Assembly (NCBI GenBank): GCA_913041095.1
Contig: CAJWIB010000025.1
Location: 1 to 14,865, forward strand
Source of the DNA: an uncultured Rhodospirillaceae bacterium
Lineage (GTDB): Bacteria; Pseudomonadota; Alphaproteobacteria; Rhodospirillales; UBA2165
Length of the DNA: 14,865 nt
Direction: 5' to 3'
The number at the start of each line of letters is the position of its first letter. Positions within the stretch are counted from its first letter, which is position 1. Below are positions 1-7,300 of the stretch, piece by piece. The notes beneath the pieces are model-generated. The model ran no database searches. It was not told the origin of the DNA and worked only from the letters and a program-made list of their open reading frames with translations. The translations under genes and the position numbers were made by a program.

Positions 1-1017
1 TGCCAATTTAGCCCCTCTCATAAAGTCGGCCAGCCCTCCTTGCCCCCCCACCTGCTTACCGCCGATGGTCTCGCCATTAATTTGTCCAAACAAATCGATT
101 TCGATGACTGAATTGATGGCGATAAAATTATCGTTTTGTTTGATAATGTCGGGGTTGTGAGTATAGGTAACAGGCCTGAAAAAAATATCTTCACGGTGGT
201 GGATAAAGGCGTGCAACCGTGGAGAACCAAGGGCAACACCAGCAACAACTTTGCCAATATCGACGTTTTTTTGTCTGCCATTGATTACACCGCTATCGAT
301 CAAGTCCGCCATGGCGTCAGATATCATGCCCGAATGCACACCGAGATCGTTTTTGTCATGCAACGCCTTGAGCACCATGGTCGGCAGTTGGCCGATGCCG
401 GTTTCGATGGTTGAACCGTCGGCTATCAATTCCGCGACCAATCGACCGATCGTATTTTGCTCTTCGTTGATGACAATTTCGTCGAAACCCACTAATGGAT
501 GATCTGTCTCTACTGCGTAGTGGATACTATCGAGACGTATAGTTGGGCTGCCATGCTGGAATGGCATAGCTTGGTTGATTTCAGCAATTAGCGTTTTGGT
601 CTTGGGTATAATCGCCGGTACGAAATCGACCGATGAACCGAGGCTGCAATTGCCCTCGGCGTCAGGTGGCGACACCTGAATCAGAGCAAAATCGAAACCG
701 TTGCTATCGGCAAAATATCGCGTGATGCCGCTATAGGAGAGGGGAAGAAAAACCGTTCTACCTTCTTTAAAAGACTGGCTTGTCTCAGGCGTGATAAAAA
801 AGCTGACGGCATCAGAACTTTCACCCAATGACGCCGGGTCCGTACGGTTGACGCCCGGCAACATGATGGCGGTAAAGTGGATGCCGTTGCCCGACTGAGC
901 ATCAGTGGAAATGGCCGACGTCAGTTCAGTTGGTTCGCCGTTGGCGGCTTGAATATATACGCTGGCATCCTCGTGAAGCAGCCTTGCGGCATCCTGTGCT
1001 GAAATATAGTGGGGCAA
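1..1017 (-). CDS. Acetyl-CoA hydrolase/4-hydroxybutyrate CoA-transferase family protein (3' end off window)
   Basis: An uninterrupted leftward frame of 339 codons runs off the left edge, so the C-terminus is missing. The family moves CoA between acyl-CoA and a free acid, and would act here as the activating or exchange step. Visible signatures are the N-terminal ISAQDAARLL segment, ETGIGQLP at residues 205-212, LGVHSGMISDAM at 225-236 and the late glycine-rich GGKQVGGQGGLADFMRGA at 319-336. In 4-hydroxybutyrate CoA-transferase the motif is HSEM, whose Glu forms the glutamyl-CoA intermediate; here it reads HSGM, with Gly230. The start is set at TTG 1017 because it is the only usual start codon after the upstream in-frame stop, and it has only a weak GAG-type ribosome site. 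It is divergent from the rightward operon. Family assignment is firm; the substrate and the activity, given the missing Glu, are uncertain. Confidence 0.85.
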   Translation of the reverse strand, partial: MPHYISAQDAARLLHEDASVYIQAANGEPTELTSAISTDAQSGNGIHFTAIMLPGVNRTDPASLGESSDAVSFFITPETSQSFKEGRTVFLPLSYSGITRYFADSNGFDFALIQVSPPDAEGNCSLGSSVDFVPAIIPKTKTLIAEINQAMPFQHGSPTIRLDSIHYAVETDHPLVGFDEIVINEEQNTIGRLVAELIADGSTIETGIGQLPTMVLKALHDKNDLGVHSGMISDAMADLIDSGVINGRQKNVDIGKVVAGVALGSPRLHAFIHHREDIFFRPVTYTHNPDIIKQNDNFIAINSVIEIDLFGQINGETIGGKQVGGQGGLADFMRGAKLA

Positions 1018-1127
1018 TTTTAAACGCTCATAATTTGGTTGTGGATGGTTTTTTATCCGTCCAACTTTAACACAGCAAAATTCTAATTCTCTAAAAAAGT
1101 TTAATTAGGAGGTTTAATTTAACGGTA

Positions 1128-1157
1128 AGTATCGAGACAATTCGAGTTCGTTGACAA
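1128..1157 (-). promoter_or_regulatory. Possible promoter for the leftward CoA-transferase gene
   Basis: On the minus strand TTGTCA (1157-1152) is followed after 18 bp by GATACT (1133-1128). The match is 5/6 and 4/6 to sigma-70 boxes. It overlaps the -35 box of the rightward promoter, so the two divergent promoters could interfere. The leader to TTG 1017 would be about 105 bases. This is a weak prediction. Confidence 0.3.
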
Positions 1158-1179
1158 AATTGTTTCCAACTTATAACAT
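1151..1179 (+). promoter_or_regulatory. Sigma-70 promoter of the rightward CoA-catabolic operon
   Basis: A perfect -35 box TTGACA (1151-1156) is followed by exactly 17 bp and a -10 box TAACAT (1174-1179). The -10 lies inside the inverted repeat at 1173-1210, so a bound repressor would occlude RNA polymerase. The same box sequences and spacing occur upstream of the tetR gene on the other strand. Confidence 0.75.
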
Positions 1180-1210
1180 AATAAAACGATCGTTCGTTTT
1201 ATTATGTTAT
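1173..1210. promoter_or_regulatory. Inverted-repeat operator, probable TetR-family site
   Basis: Two perfect 17-bp arms (1173-1189 and 1194-1210) flank a 4-base spacer. The core is AAAACGATCGTTCGTTTT. It overlaps the -10 box and the expected transcription start of the rightward operon. A related site with AAAACGA and CGTTTT half-sites sits at the tetR promoter (8003-8034). Location and symmetry fit repression by the TetR protein encoded at 7301-7942; binding itself is inferred. Confidence 0.75.
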
Positions 1211-1212
1211 TT

Positions 1213-1220
1213 AGGGAGGA
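1213..1220 (+). promoter_or_regulatory. Strong ribosome binding site that fixes the TTG start of the dehydrogenase
   Basis: AGGGAGGA lies 7 bases before TTG 1228. The in-frame ATG at 1204 falls within the operator, close to the expected transcription start, and has no Shine-Dalgarno site, so TTG 1228 is the better start. Confidence 0.75.
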
Positions 1221-1227
1221 TTTATTC

Positions 1228-2085
1228 TTGGCTATCGAGAAAGTGTTAGTTGTGGGCGCCGGGCAGATGGGCCACGGCATCGCCCAGGTTTGTGTTACTG
1301 GTGGCGCGGAAGTTAAACTATTTGATACCTCAGAAAAGGCTGCCCAAAGAGGCTACGATAAAATTCTAGCTGCGGTAAAACGCGGCGTGGAAAAGGGCCG
1401 CTATTCGGACACTGATATGAAAGATTTTGCTGGTCGTTTGTCCCTGGTGAAAAGCTATGATGAAGCTCTGGATGTCGATATGGTCATCGAAGCAGCACCC
1501 GAAAATGTTGATATCAAGCGCAAGATCGCGACGGATATGGACACTCTTATGCCGAAAAAGGTCATCCTGGCCACCACCACATCGGCTTTACCCATTACCG
1601 ATATAATGAATCAGACTAAACATCCGGAAAGGACAATTGGCACCCATTTTCATCACCCGCCCGCCGTCATGAAATTGGTCGAAGTGGTTAACGGCTTTTC
1701 CACTGCGCCAGAAACCACCAATACAATGATCAAGTTCTTGGCATCCGTTGGTAAAGCACCGGTGCCCTGCAAGGATTATCCCGGTTTTGTCTCTTCTCGC
1801 GTAGGTATTATTATGATCAATGAAGGCATCCACACCCTGGCCGACGGCGTCAGTTCAGCAGAAGATATCGATGCGGCTTGTCGCTATGGCTTTAACTGGC
1901 CCATGGGACCTCTGGAATTATCCGATTTGATCGGACTGGAAACCATCCTGATGATTCTGGATGATCTAACCTTCAAGCTAGGGGATCGCTTCAGGCCATC
2001 ACCTTTGTTACGCCAAATGGTTTCGGCGGGGCATATTGGAGTTAAGGTCGGCAAAGGTTTTTACGATCACAGCAAAAAAGGTTAG
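1228..2085 (+). CDS. 3-hydroxyacyl-CoA dehydrogenase (NAD-dependent, single-domain type)
   Basis: The 285-residue protein has the size of HbdH/PaaH/FadB2-type enzymes, which oxidise L-3-hydroxyacyl-CoA to 3-ketoacyl-CoA in the cytoplasm. The N-terminal Rossmann fold shows GAGQMG at residues 10-15 and an acidic Asp33 after the second strand, as expected for NAD. His140 in HFHHP and Glu152 in KLVEVV match the catalytic pair. The usual Asn in the GFxxNR motif is Ser190 here (GFVSSR), a variant worth noting. The C-terminal helical domain includes WPMGPLELSDLIGL, and the protein ends in KVGKGFYDHSKKG. TTG 1228 is preferred over ATG 1204 because of the strong ribosome site. It is the first gene of the rightward operon, 9 bases before the next start, so it would supply the keto substrate for the downstream thiolase. 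Chain length and substrate cannot be read from the sequence. Confidence 0.9.
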   Translation: MAIEKVLVVGAGQMGHGIAQVCVTGGAEVKLFDTSEKAAQRGYDKILAAVKRGVEKGRYSDTDMKDFAGRLSLVKSYDEALDVDMVIEAAPENVDIKRKIATDMDTLMPKKVILATTTSALPITDIMNQTKHPERTIGTHFHHPPAVMKLVEVVNGFSTAPETTNTMIKFLASVGKAPVPCKDYPGFVSSRVGIIMINEGIHTLADGVSSAEDIDAACRYGFNWPMGPLELSDLIGLETILMILDDLTFKLGDRFRPSPLLRQMVSAGHIGVKVGKGFYDHSKKG

Positions 2086-2094
2086 GTTGTCCCC

Positions 2095-3540
2095 ATGGTT
2101 GTTGGCGTCACCGGATACGGGATTTATATCCCGAAATATCGGATTGAACGTTCGATTATCGGCAAGGCTTGGTCCGGTCGGAGTCGCGGACAAAATGCGG
2201 TCGCCGGAATGGACGAAGATGTCATCACCATGGCGGCAGAGGCCGCTCTCAATGCCGTCACCCATGCCGATATAGACAGCACGTGTGATCTTGAGACTCT
2301 CTATTTCGGCACTAGCTCAGCCCTCGATTTTGAGCGTTCCTCGCTTGGCGTGATCGGTGAAGTTTTACGGGCAAGCGACGAGATTGACTATGCCGAATTC
2401 TCCGCCTCGCCTCGAGCCAGTTTTGCCGCTCTTAAGGCTTGCCAGGATGCCGCTGCTTCGGGTCGTATTACGAACGGTTTGGTAATTGGCGCGGAACAGC
2501 GAGCTACGGCGGCAGGCAGCCAAGAGGAAATGAATTGCGGTGACGGGGCTGTGGCCATAATGCTGGGCACAAACAATGTGATTGCTGAAATCGATGAGGT
2601 CTACAGCTACACCACCAATTTCGTTGACCGCTGGCGGGATGCGGACAGTGATTTTGTCAAAGAATATGAGCCACGCTTTACCCGTGATTATGGTTACAAG
2701 CAGCACATTATTGCTGCGGCTGGCGGATTGTTTGCGAAACTTCAATGCGGAATTGATGATTTCGACCATGTGGTTTTGCAACAACCCAATGCCAGTATGG
2801 TAAGCGGCGTTGCCAAAGCGCTGAACGCCAATCAAGATCAACTGGCACATGGCGGTCTGATTAATGAAGTTGGCGATCTCGGTGCGGCTTCGGCGCTGAT
2901 GGGGCTGGCCGGCGTCTTAGACAAAGCCGAGCCCGGCGATCGAATTCTGGTACTCAGCTATGGATCGGGCGCCAGTGATGCCATTGCGCTCAGTGTAACC
3001 GACGCCATTGCCGCTAAGCGGGACAAGTTAAAACCGGTTTCTTTATATTTGAAAAGTTCCCTGCAGGTCGAAGACTATGTTGCCTTCGCCAAGATGACGG
3101 GTGCATTGGAAAAGCAGAATACACCGACACAAATCGGCGTACCTCCCACCTCCTCTGCCCTATGGCGAGATGGTCGGGAAATTAGGCAATTGGCGGCAAT
3201 CAAGTGTAAATCCTGTCACTACGTCAATTATCCCGCAACCATCCGCAAAATTTGTGTCCGCTGTGGTGGCACGGAGTTCGACCCAATCACGCTGGCCCGA
3301 ACGGGGAAGGTTCACACCTATTGCCTCAGCCTTTATGTACCGCCACCATTGGTCGGCCCGCAGGCTTTAATCATCGGCGACCTTGATGACGGCAATCGCT
3401 ATCGCGCCCTCGGGACGGAGATTAATTCCTCGGACGATGTGGAAATTGATATGAAAGTGGAATTAGTGATGCGCAAGATTGTCACTCAGGATGGCGTTCC
3501 GGTTTACGGCAATGTTTTTAGACCGATAAGGATCAATTAG
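2095..3540 (+). CDS. HMG-CoA synthase-like (pseudo-catalytic) domain fused to DUF35 Zn-ribbon/OB-fold
   Basis: The 481-residue fusion has an HMG-CoA synthase-like thiolase fold at about 1-305 and a DUF35 module at about 350-480. The first part keeps GYGIYIPKYRI, the GT-S motif, the glycine-rich CGDGAVAIML and YGSGASDAI. Aligned to archaeal HMG-CoA synthases by motif, catalytic Glu, Cys and His positions are Ser74 (GTSS), Pro106 (SPRASFAAL) and Gln229 (LQQPN). Condensation by the normal mechanism is therefore unlikely. The zinc ribbon has Cys371, Cys374, Cys387 and Cys390 in two CxxC pairs, followed by an OB-fold. In archaea, thiolase, HMG-CoA synthase and DUF35 form a channelling complex, and BbsA (DUF35) pairs with thiolase BbsB in toluene catabolism. 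The thiolase gene begins immediately after this stop codon, so a scaffold or CoA-binding subunit for it is the best inference. An unknown catalytic activity is not excluded. Confidence 0.85.
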   Translation: MVVGVTGYGIYIPKYRIERSIIGKAWSGRSRGQNAVAGMDEDVITMAAEAALNAVTHADIDSTCDLETLYFGTSSALDFERSSLGVIGEVLRASDEIDYAEFSASPRASFAALKACQDAAASGRITNGLVIGAEQRATAAGSQEEMNCGDGAVAIMLGTNNVIAEIDEVYSYTTNFVDRWRDADSDFVKEYEPRFTRDYGYKQHIIAAAGGLFAKLQCGIDDFDHVVLQQPNASMVSGVAKALNANQDQLAHGGLINEVGDLGAASALMGLAGVLDKAEPGDRILVLSYGSGASDAIALSVTDAIAAKRDKLKPVSLYLKSSLQVEDYVAFAKMTGALEKQNTPTQIGVPPTSSALWRDGREIRQLAAIKCKSCHYVNYPATIRKICVRCGGTEFDPITLARTGKVHTYCLSLYVPPPLVGPQALIIGDLDDGNRYRALGTEINSSDDVEIDMKVELVMRKIVTQDGVPVYGNVFRPIRIN

Positions 3541-4716
3541 ATGGGCTGGAACAGAGTAGCCTTGGTCGGCGCGGGCATGATTCCTTTCGGTGAGTTATTT
3601 GAGAAAAGCTGGGAGGTTATGCTCGAAGAATCCTATCTTGAATGCTTGAACAGTGTTGATAAAGGGATTGACCCCAAAAAAATTCAAGCCGCCTGGATCG
3701 GTACAGCACGCCCAGAACTGCACGGCCAGGGCGCCCAGGGCGGCGTCAGTCTAGTTGGACATTTGGGCTTAGCTGGCATTCCGTGCACAAGAGTTGAAAA
3801 TGGCTGTCCGACGGGAAGCGATGCGCTCCGTAATGCTGCCTTTGGGGTGGCGTCAGGCATCTATGACGTGGCCCTGGTGGCGGGCTACGAGAAAATGCGA
3901 GATGCGCCCACCAGTGGGCTTTTGGGTATCGCCATGCAAGGACATCCCCTGCTGACCTTGGGCGAGACGGCCATGACCATGTTTGCACCCAAAGCCAACC
4001 GCTATATGCACGAATACGGTCTAACCAAGGAACAGATGGCCATGGTGGCGGTCAAAAACCGCAAGAACGGCGTGCTCGATCCCTATGCCCAGTTTCGATC
4101 TGAAATTACCGTCGAAGATGTGCTCAAATCGCCCACCGTCTGTGAACCGCTCAATATTCTCGATTGTTGTCCCCAGACCGACGGGGCGGCCTGCCTTTTA
4201 ATCTGCCGCGCCGATCTGGCCGACAAATTTACCGATAAGCCGGTTTATATCGCCGGCATGGGCTGTGGCACAGATTATTATTATCAGCATGAAGTGGAAT
4301 CCTACACATCCTACGAGGCGACCGTAAAATCGGCCAAGGAAGCCTATTCAATGGCGGGCATCACACCGGACCAATTGGATTTGGCCGAAGTGCATGATTG
4401 TTTTTCGATCACCGAAATAATTGATTATGAAGATTTAGGATTTTGTGATCGGGGTGAGGCCAGCCAGTTGATTGAAAAGGGCGTCACCGAACAGAACGGC
4501 GATTTGCCGGTCAATGTTAGCGGCGGTCTATTGTGCAAAGGTCATCCTTTGGGTGCGACTGGCGTCGCTCAATGCGCGGAGTTGTACTGGCACTTGCGCC
4601 AAGAAGCCGGGGAGCGGCAAGTGGAAATCAAGCACGGTTATGGCCTGCAGCATAATGTGGGTGGGCGAGCGATCAGCAATTCAGTCGTTATTATTCTGTC
4701 GAACCATACGGACTAA
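3541..4716 (+). CDS. SCP2/archaeal-type thiolase (acyl-CoA acyltransferase)
   Basis: The 391-residue protein has the length and motifs of SCPx/archaeal-type thiolases, which cleave 3-ketoacyl-CoA with CoA or run the reverse Claisen condensation. Cys89 in VENGCPTG is the expected nucleophile. His285 in HDCF, His335 in GHPLGATG and the C-terminal HNVGG (371-375) complete the usual active-site set, so this enzyme looks competent. ATG 3541 directly follows the upstream stop, with AAGGAT as a modest ribosome site, so translation is probably coupled to the HMGS-like/DUF35 gene. Thiolases of this class often need a DUF35 partner, which fits the gene order. BbsB, the benzoylsuccinyl-CoA thiolase subunit, is a functional analogue, but nothing in the sequence specifies an aromatic substrate. 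Confidence 0.92.
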   Translation: MGWNRVALVGAGMIPFGELFEKSWEVMLEESYLECLNSVDKGIDPKKIQAAWIGTARPELHGQGAQGGVSLVGHLGLAGIPCTRVENGCPTGSDALRNAAFGVASGIYDVALVAGYEKMRDAPTSGLLGIAMQGHPLLTLGETAMTMFAPKANRYMHEYGLTKEQMAMVAVKNRKNGVLDPYAQFRSEITVEDVLKSPTVCEPLNILDCCPQTDGAACLLICRADLADKFTDKPVYIAGMGCGTDYYYQHEVESYTSYEATVKSAKEAYSMAGITPDQLDLAEVHDCFSITEIIDYEDLGFCDRGEASQLIEKGVTEQNGDLPVNVSGGLLCKGHPLGATGVAQCAELYWHLRQEAGERQVEIKHGYGLQHNVGGRAISNSVVIILSNHTD

Positions 4717-4737
4717 AAAGATCATCGGAGTTCAACC

Positions 4738-4872
4738 ATGCCCCAACCGATTACAGGAACTCGCCTTTCGGACCGCGTATTTCTTCTGATTGATGGGGGA
4801 TATTGCGCAACGCCTGGCAGTGATGAAAATCAGACGATGTATTATTATTCCAAAAGGGGGAGACTATTATGA
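4738..4872 (+). CDS. Small 44-codon ORF, stop overlapping the SDR start
   Basis: ATG 4738 follows a CGGAG ribosome-like site. The frame stays open for 44 codons and ends at TGA 4870-4872, which overlaps the SDR ATG at 4869 as ATGA. That arrangement suits translational coupling. The peptide starts MPQPITGTRLSDRVFLL and has no domain I can assign with confidence. Its first part loosely resembles the N-terminus of CaiB/BaiF CoA-transferases (QPLxGxRVLD...), so it may be a gene remnant rather than a functional peptide. It occupies most of the 152-base gap in an otherwise compact operon. Confidence 0.35.
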   Translation: MPQPITGTRLSDRVFLLIDGGYCATPGSDENQTMYYYSKRGRLL

Positions 4873-5621
4873 AACTGGCTGACAAAGTTGCGATCATAAC
4901 CGGTGGCGGACGCGGCATTGGCCAAGCTGGGGCGCTGGAGCTTGCTCGCGAGGGTGCGGTAATCGTTATTTCCGATATTGCCGAACATGATGAGGTCAGC
5001 AACACTTTGGCCGAGATCAAACGAATTGGCGGTAAAGGAATATTCATCAAAACTGATGTTGGCGATGAAGATCAGGTTATCTCCTTGGTTGATCGGAGCG
5101 TTGAATCTTTCGGCCGTGTGGACATTCTGATTAATTGCGCTGGAGCCTCCGATCCAGCCATGCTGACCAATATGACCCTTGATAAATGGTTTAAGGTTAT
5201 CAACTCCCACCTGACCGGTTCGTTCTTGTGCACCCGCGAAGTCGCCCGGCATATGAAGGGGCAGAATTACGGCACGATTATTTTCGTCTCCTCCATCGCC
5301 GGCTCGGAAGGCACGGTGGGCCAGTGCAATTACGGTGCGGCCAAGGGCGGCATGCTGGGATTAATGAAAAGCTGCGCCAAGGAGCTGGCCCGCTATAACA
5401 TCAACGTTAACGCCGTCTGTCCTGGAGTGGTCGAAACAGCCATGACTGAAACCATCAGAAACGACGAGAAATTTAGAGAAGTGACACTCAACCGAATCCT
5501 GATGGGCAAATTCGCAACGGTCGACACCATTGCCCCGATGTTCAAATATCTAGCATCTGAAGACGGCCATTATATTCACGGCCAAACTCTTTATGTCGAC
5601 GGCGGTATGTTTGGTCTTTAA
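4869..5621 (+). CDS. Short-chain dehydrogenase/reductase, FabG-like
   Basis: The 250-residue classical SDR catalyses NAD(P)-linked oxidation or reduction of a hydroxyl/keto group. The cofactor motif TGGGRGIG is at 11-18, and NCAG at 89-92 stabilises the fold. Asn112, Ser142, Tyr155 and Lys159 match the classical catalytic tetrad. Asp36 at the end of the second strand (VISDI) favours NAD(H) over NADP(H). The C-terminal GQTLYVDGGMFG motif is typical of FabG relatives. An AAAGGGGGAGA ribosome site precedes ATG 4869. In this operon a second dehydrogenase besides the 3-hydroxyacyl-CoA dehydrogenase suggests two oxidation steps, or opposite stereochemistry at one hydroxyl, as with the BbsC/BbsD pair. 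The substrate is unknown. Confidence 0.9.
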   Translation: MKLADKVAIITGGGRGIGQAGALELAREGAVIVISDIAEHDEVSNTLAEIKRIGGKGIFIKTDVGDEDQVISLVDRSVESFGRVDILINCAGASDPAMLTNMTLDKWFKVINSHLTGSFLCTREVARHMKGQNYGTIIFVSSIAGSEGTVGQCNYGAAKGGMLGLMKSCAKELARYNINVNAVCPGVVETAMTETIRNDEKFREVTLNRILMGKFATVDTIAPMFKYLASEDGHYIHGQTLYVDGGMFGL

Positions 5622-5649
5622 AAATTGGTTCATTTAAAAGGTACGATTA

Positions 5650-6528
5650 ATGTCTGATACAGAAATTATGGAAGAAGAAATTCTGGCTATAGATTTCATG
5701 GGCTATATGTTCACCAAGCAATATTTTGAAAAATACTGGTTTGCCAGCGACGAATTGCGCAAATTGGCCGAGTGGTGGAAGTTCGACAAGGTCATCCGTA
5801 AGGGCTGGACCCCTGATGAAATGGTCGCCCTGATGGATAACGCTGGTGTCGAAAAACACTGCATGATGCAGTTTAAAATGAAATCCTATAAAGAAGACCG
5901 TATTATCATCGATGTGACGGACGAGGAAATGGCCGAGGTTATCGAAGTTCATCCGGACCGCTTCATCGGCTTTGCTGGCATCAATCCACTCCTGGGCATG
6001 GATGGTGTCCGGGCTATGGAACGGGGCATTACGGAGTTTGGTTTCAAAGCCGCTTATCTTCATGTCTATGGCTTCAACATTCCCATCGATCACCGCCGGC
6101 TCTATCCCTTCTACGCCAAATGCGAGGAGTTGGACGTGCCCGTCTCAATGCAAGTTGGTCACTCAGCGGAAAGCATGCCCAGTGAACACGCCCGGCCCAT
6201 GCTATTGGACAATATCGCTCTGGATTTTCCCGGCTTGACCATCGTTGGTACTCATACAGGCTGGCCCTGGTGCGAAGAAATGATCGCCATGGCCTGGAAG
6301 CACGACAATGTATATGTTGGCATGGACGCCCATATGCCTAAATATTGGGACAAAAGCCTACAGACCTTCGTTAAAACCCGTGGCCAGGACAAGGTCCTCT
6401 GGGGCACCAATGGCCCCACCGCCTTCACCCACGATCATATATTACCCCAAGTCCACGAACTTGGCCTGAAACATTCAGTGAAGAAAAAACTTCTCAGGGA
6501 CAATGCGATTAAGGTGCTGGGGCTATAG
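5650..6528 (+). CDS. Amidohydrolase-2 (ACMSD-like) family protein lacking key metal ligands
   Basis: The 292-residue TIM-barrel protein belongs by overall sequence to amidohydrolase family 2, whose members are metal-dependent hydrolases and decarboxylases. Family landmarks include FIGFAGINP (105-113), GFKAAYLHVY, His171 in QVGHS, THTGWPW with His202, and WKHDNVYVGMDA. The usual N-terminal DxHxH metal site reads D15-F-M17-G-Y19, so both His residues are lost. The late Asp of the F/WGTDYP motif is Asn254 (WGTNGP). Ordinary metal-dependent hydrolysis is therefore doubtful. The fold may be used as a lyase, isomerase or binding protein with altered chemistry. ATG 5650 follows an AAAAGG site 28 bases after the SDR gene. 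It is the last operon gene and ends 6 bases from the convergent hydratase stop. Confidence 0.82.
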   Translation: MSDTEIMEEEILAIDFMGYMFTKQYFEKYWFASDELRKLAEWWKFDKVIRKGWTPDEMVALMDNAGVEKHCMMQFKMKSYKEDRIIIDVTDEEMAEVIEVHPDRFIGFAGINPLLGMDGVRAMERGITEFGFKAAYLHVYGFNIPIDHRRLYPFYAKCEELDVPVSMQVGHSAESMPSEHARPMLLDNIALDFPGLTIVGTHTGWPWCEEMIAMAWKHDNVYVGMDAHMPKYWDKSLQTFVKTRGQDKVLWGTNGPTAFTHDHILPQVHELGLKHSVKKKLLRDNAIKVLGL

Positions 6529-6534
6529 AATATT

Positions 6535-7287
6535 TTATTTCTTGAATCGCTTTGCCTCGGTCATCGCCTCACCATTGGTGTAGCATTCGATTGATGCTTG
6601 GTATTCGAAGTCGAAGGCATCATTTGAATAGGTGTAGGTGTCATAAACCTTTTTCGATTGCCGAACCGCCAATGGTGAGTGTCCGGCGATGGTATTTGCC
6701 ATTTTCATAGCTTCAGGCATGAGTTCGTCGGGCTCGTAAATGTGATTGTAAATACCCAGTCGGCCAGCTTCTTCGGCCTCCAATTTTCGACCAGTGTACA
6801 TAATTTCCTTGGCCATGCCGATGCCAATGACTTTTCGTAGTCGCTGGTGAGCACCTGCGGCCGGAATCATGCCCCAGTTAATTTCAGTATGAGCGAATTG
6901 GGCGTTGGGTGTGGCCAGTCTGATATCACAGGCCAGCGCAATTTCCGCCCCGCCGCCCAGCGCCAGCCCATTGATGGCGGCGATAATTGGTTTGGAGAAC
7001 TGGCGAAAGGCGTCGAAGCAAGGCTTGACGGCTACGCGGCGGCTCTCCCAGATTACTTCCTCACTCATGTTGCCGCGCTCTTTCAAATCGACGCCAGCGC
7101 AAAATATTTTGTCACCGGTCCCGGTCATAATCACCACTCGTACATTCTCATCTTCGTCCAACGCCATCAATTGGTCTTTGATGGCGATAAAAAGATCGTG
7201 GCTTAAGGAGTTGGCTTGAACAGGTCGATTGAGAGTCAAGATGGCGACGTGGTCTTTGATTTCCGTTAAGAGATTATCTTCACTCAT
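6535..7287 (-). CDS. Enoyl-CoA hydratase/isomerase family protein (crotonase)
   Basis: The 250-residue crotonase-fold protein would hydrate a 2-enoyl-CoA to 3-hydroxyacyl-CoA, feeding the dehydrogenase encoded at 1228-2085. The oxyanion-hole segments FCAGVDLKE and NGLALGGGAEIALACDIRLA are clear. Both general acid/base glutamates of hydratases are present, one in GGGAEIAL and one in AHTEINWGMIP, so hydratase activity is plausible. It is 13 bases downstream of tetR and co-directional, so the two are probably cotranscribed from the tetR promoter. Its stop lies 6 bases from the end of the convergent operon. Isomerase or hydrolase activity is also known in this superfamily, so the exact reaction is inferred. 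Confidence 0.88.
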   Translation of the reverse strand: MSEDNLLTEIKDHVAILTLNRPVQANSLSHDLFIAIKDQLMALDEDENVRVVIMTGTGDKIFCAGVDLKERGNMSEEVIWESRRVAVKPCFDAFRQFSKPIIAAINGLALGGGAEIALACDIRLATPNAQFAHTEINWGMIPAAGAHQRLRKVIGIGMAKEIMYTGRKLEAEEAGRLGIYNHIYEPDELMPEAMKMANTIAGHSPLAVRQSKKVYDTYTYSNDAFDFEYQASIECYTNGEAMTEAKRFKK

Positions 7288-7300
7288 CAGTTTAATTCCA

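Noticed and set aside
1107..1112. AGGAGG on the plus strand in the divergent intergenic region
   Set aside because: No start codon follows at usable distance, and it lies upstream of the predicted promoter.
2365..2850. Minus-strand ORF of 161 codons inside the HMGS-like gene
   Set aside because: It is antisense to a gene with clear family motifs, and the translation shows no recognisable fold.
6520..6545. Bidirectional terminator between the convergent operon ends
   Set aside because: The gap is 6 bases and no hairpin with adequate stem was found; it is merely AT-rich.
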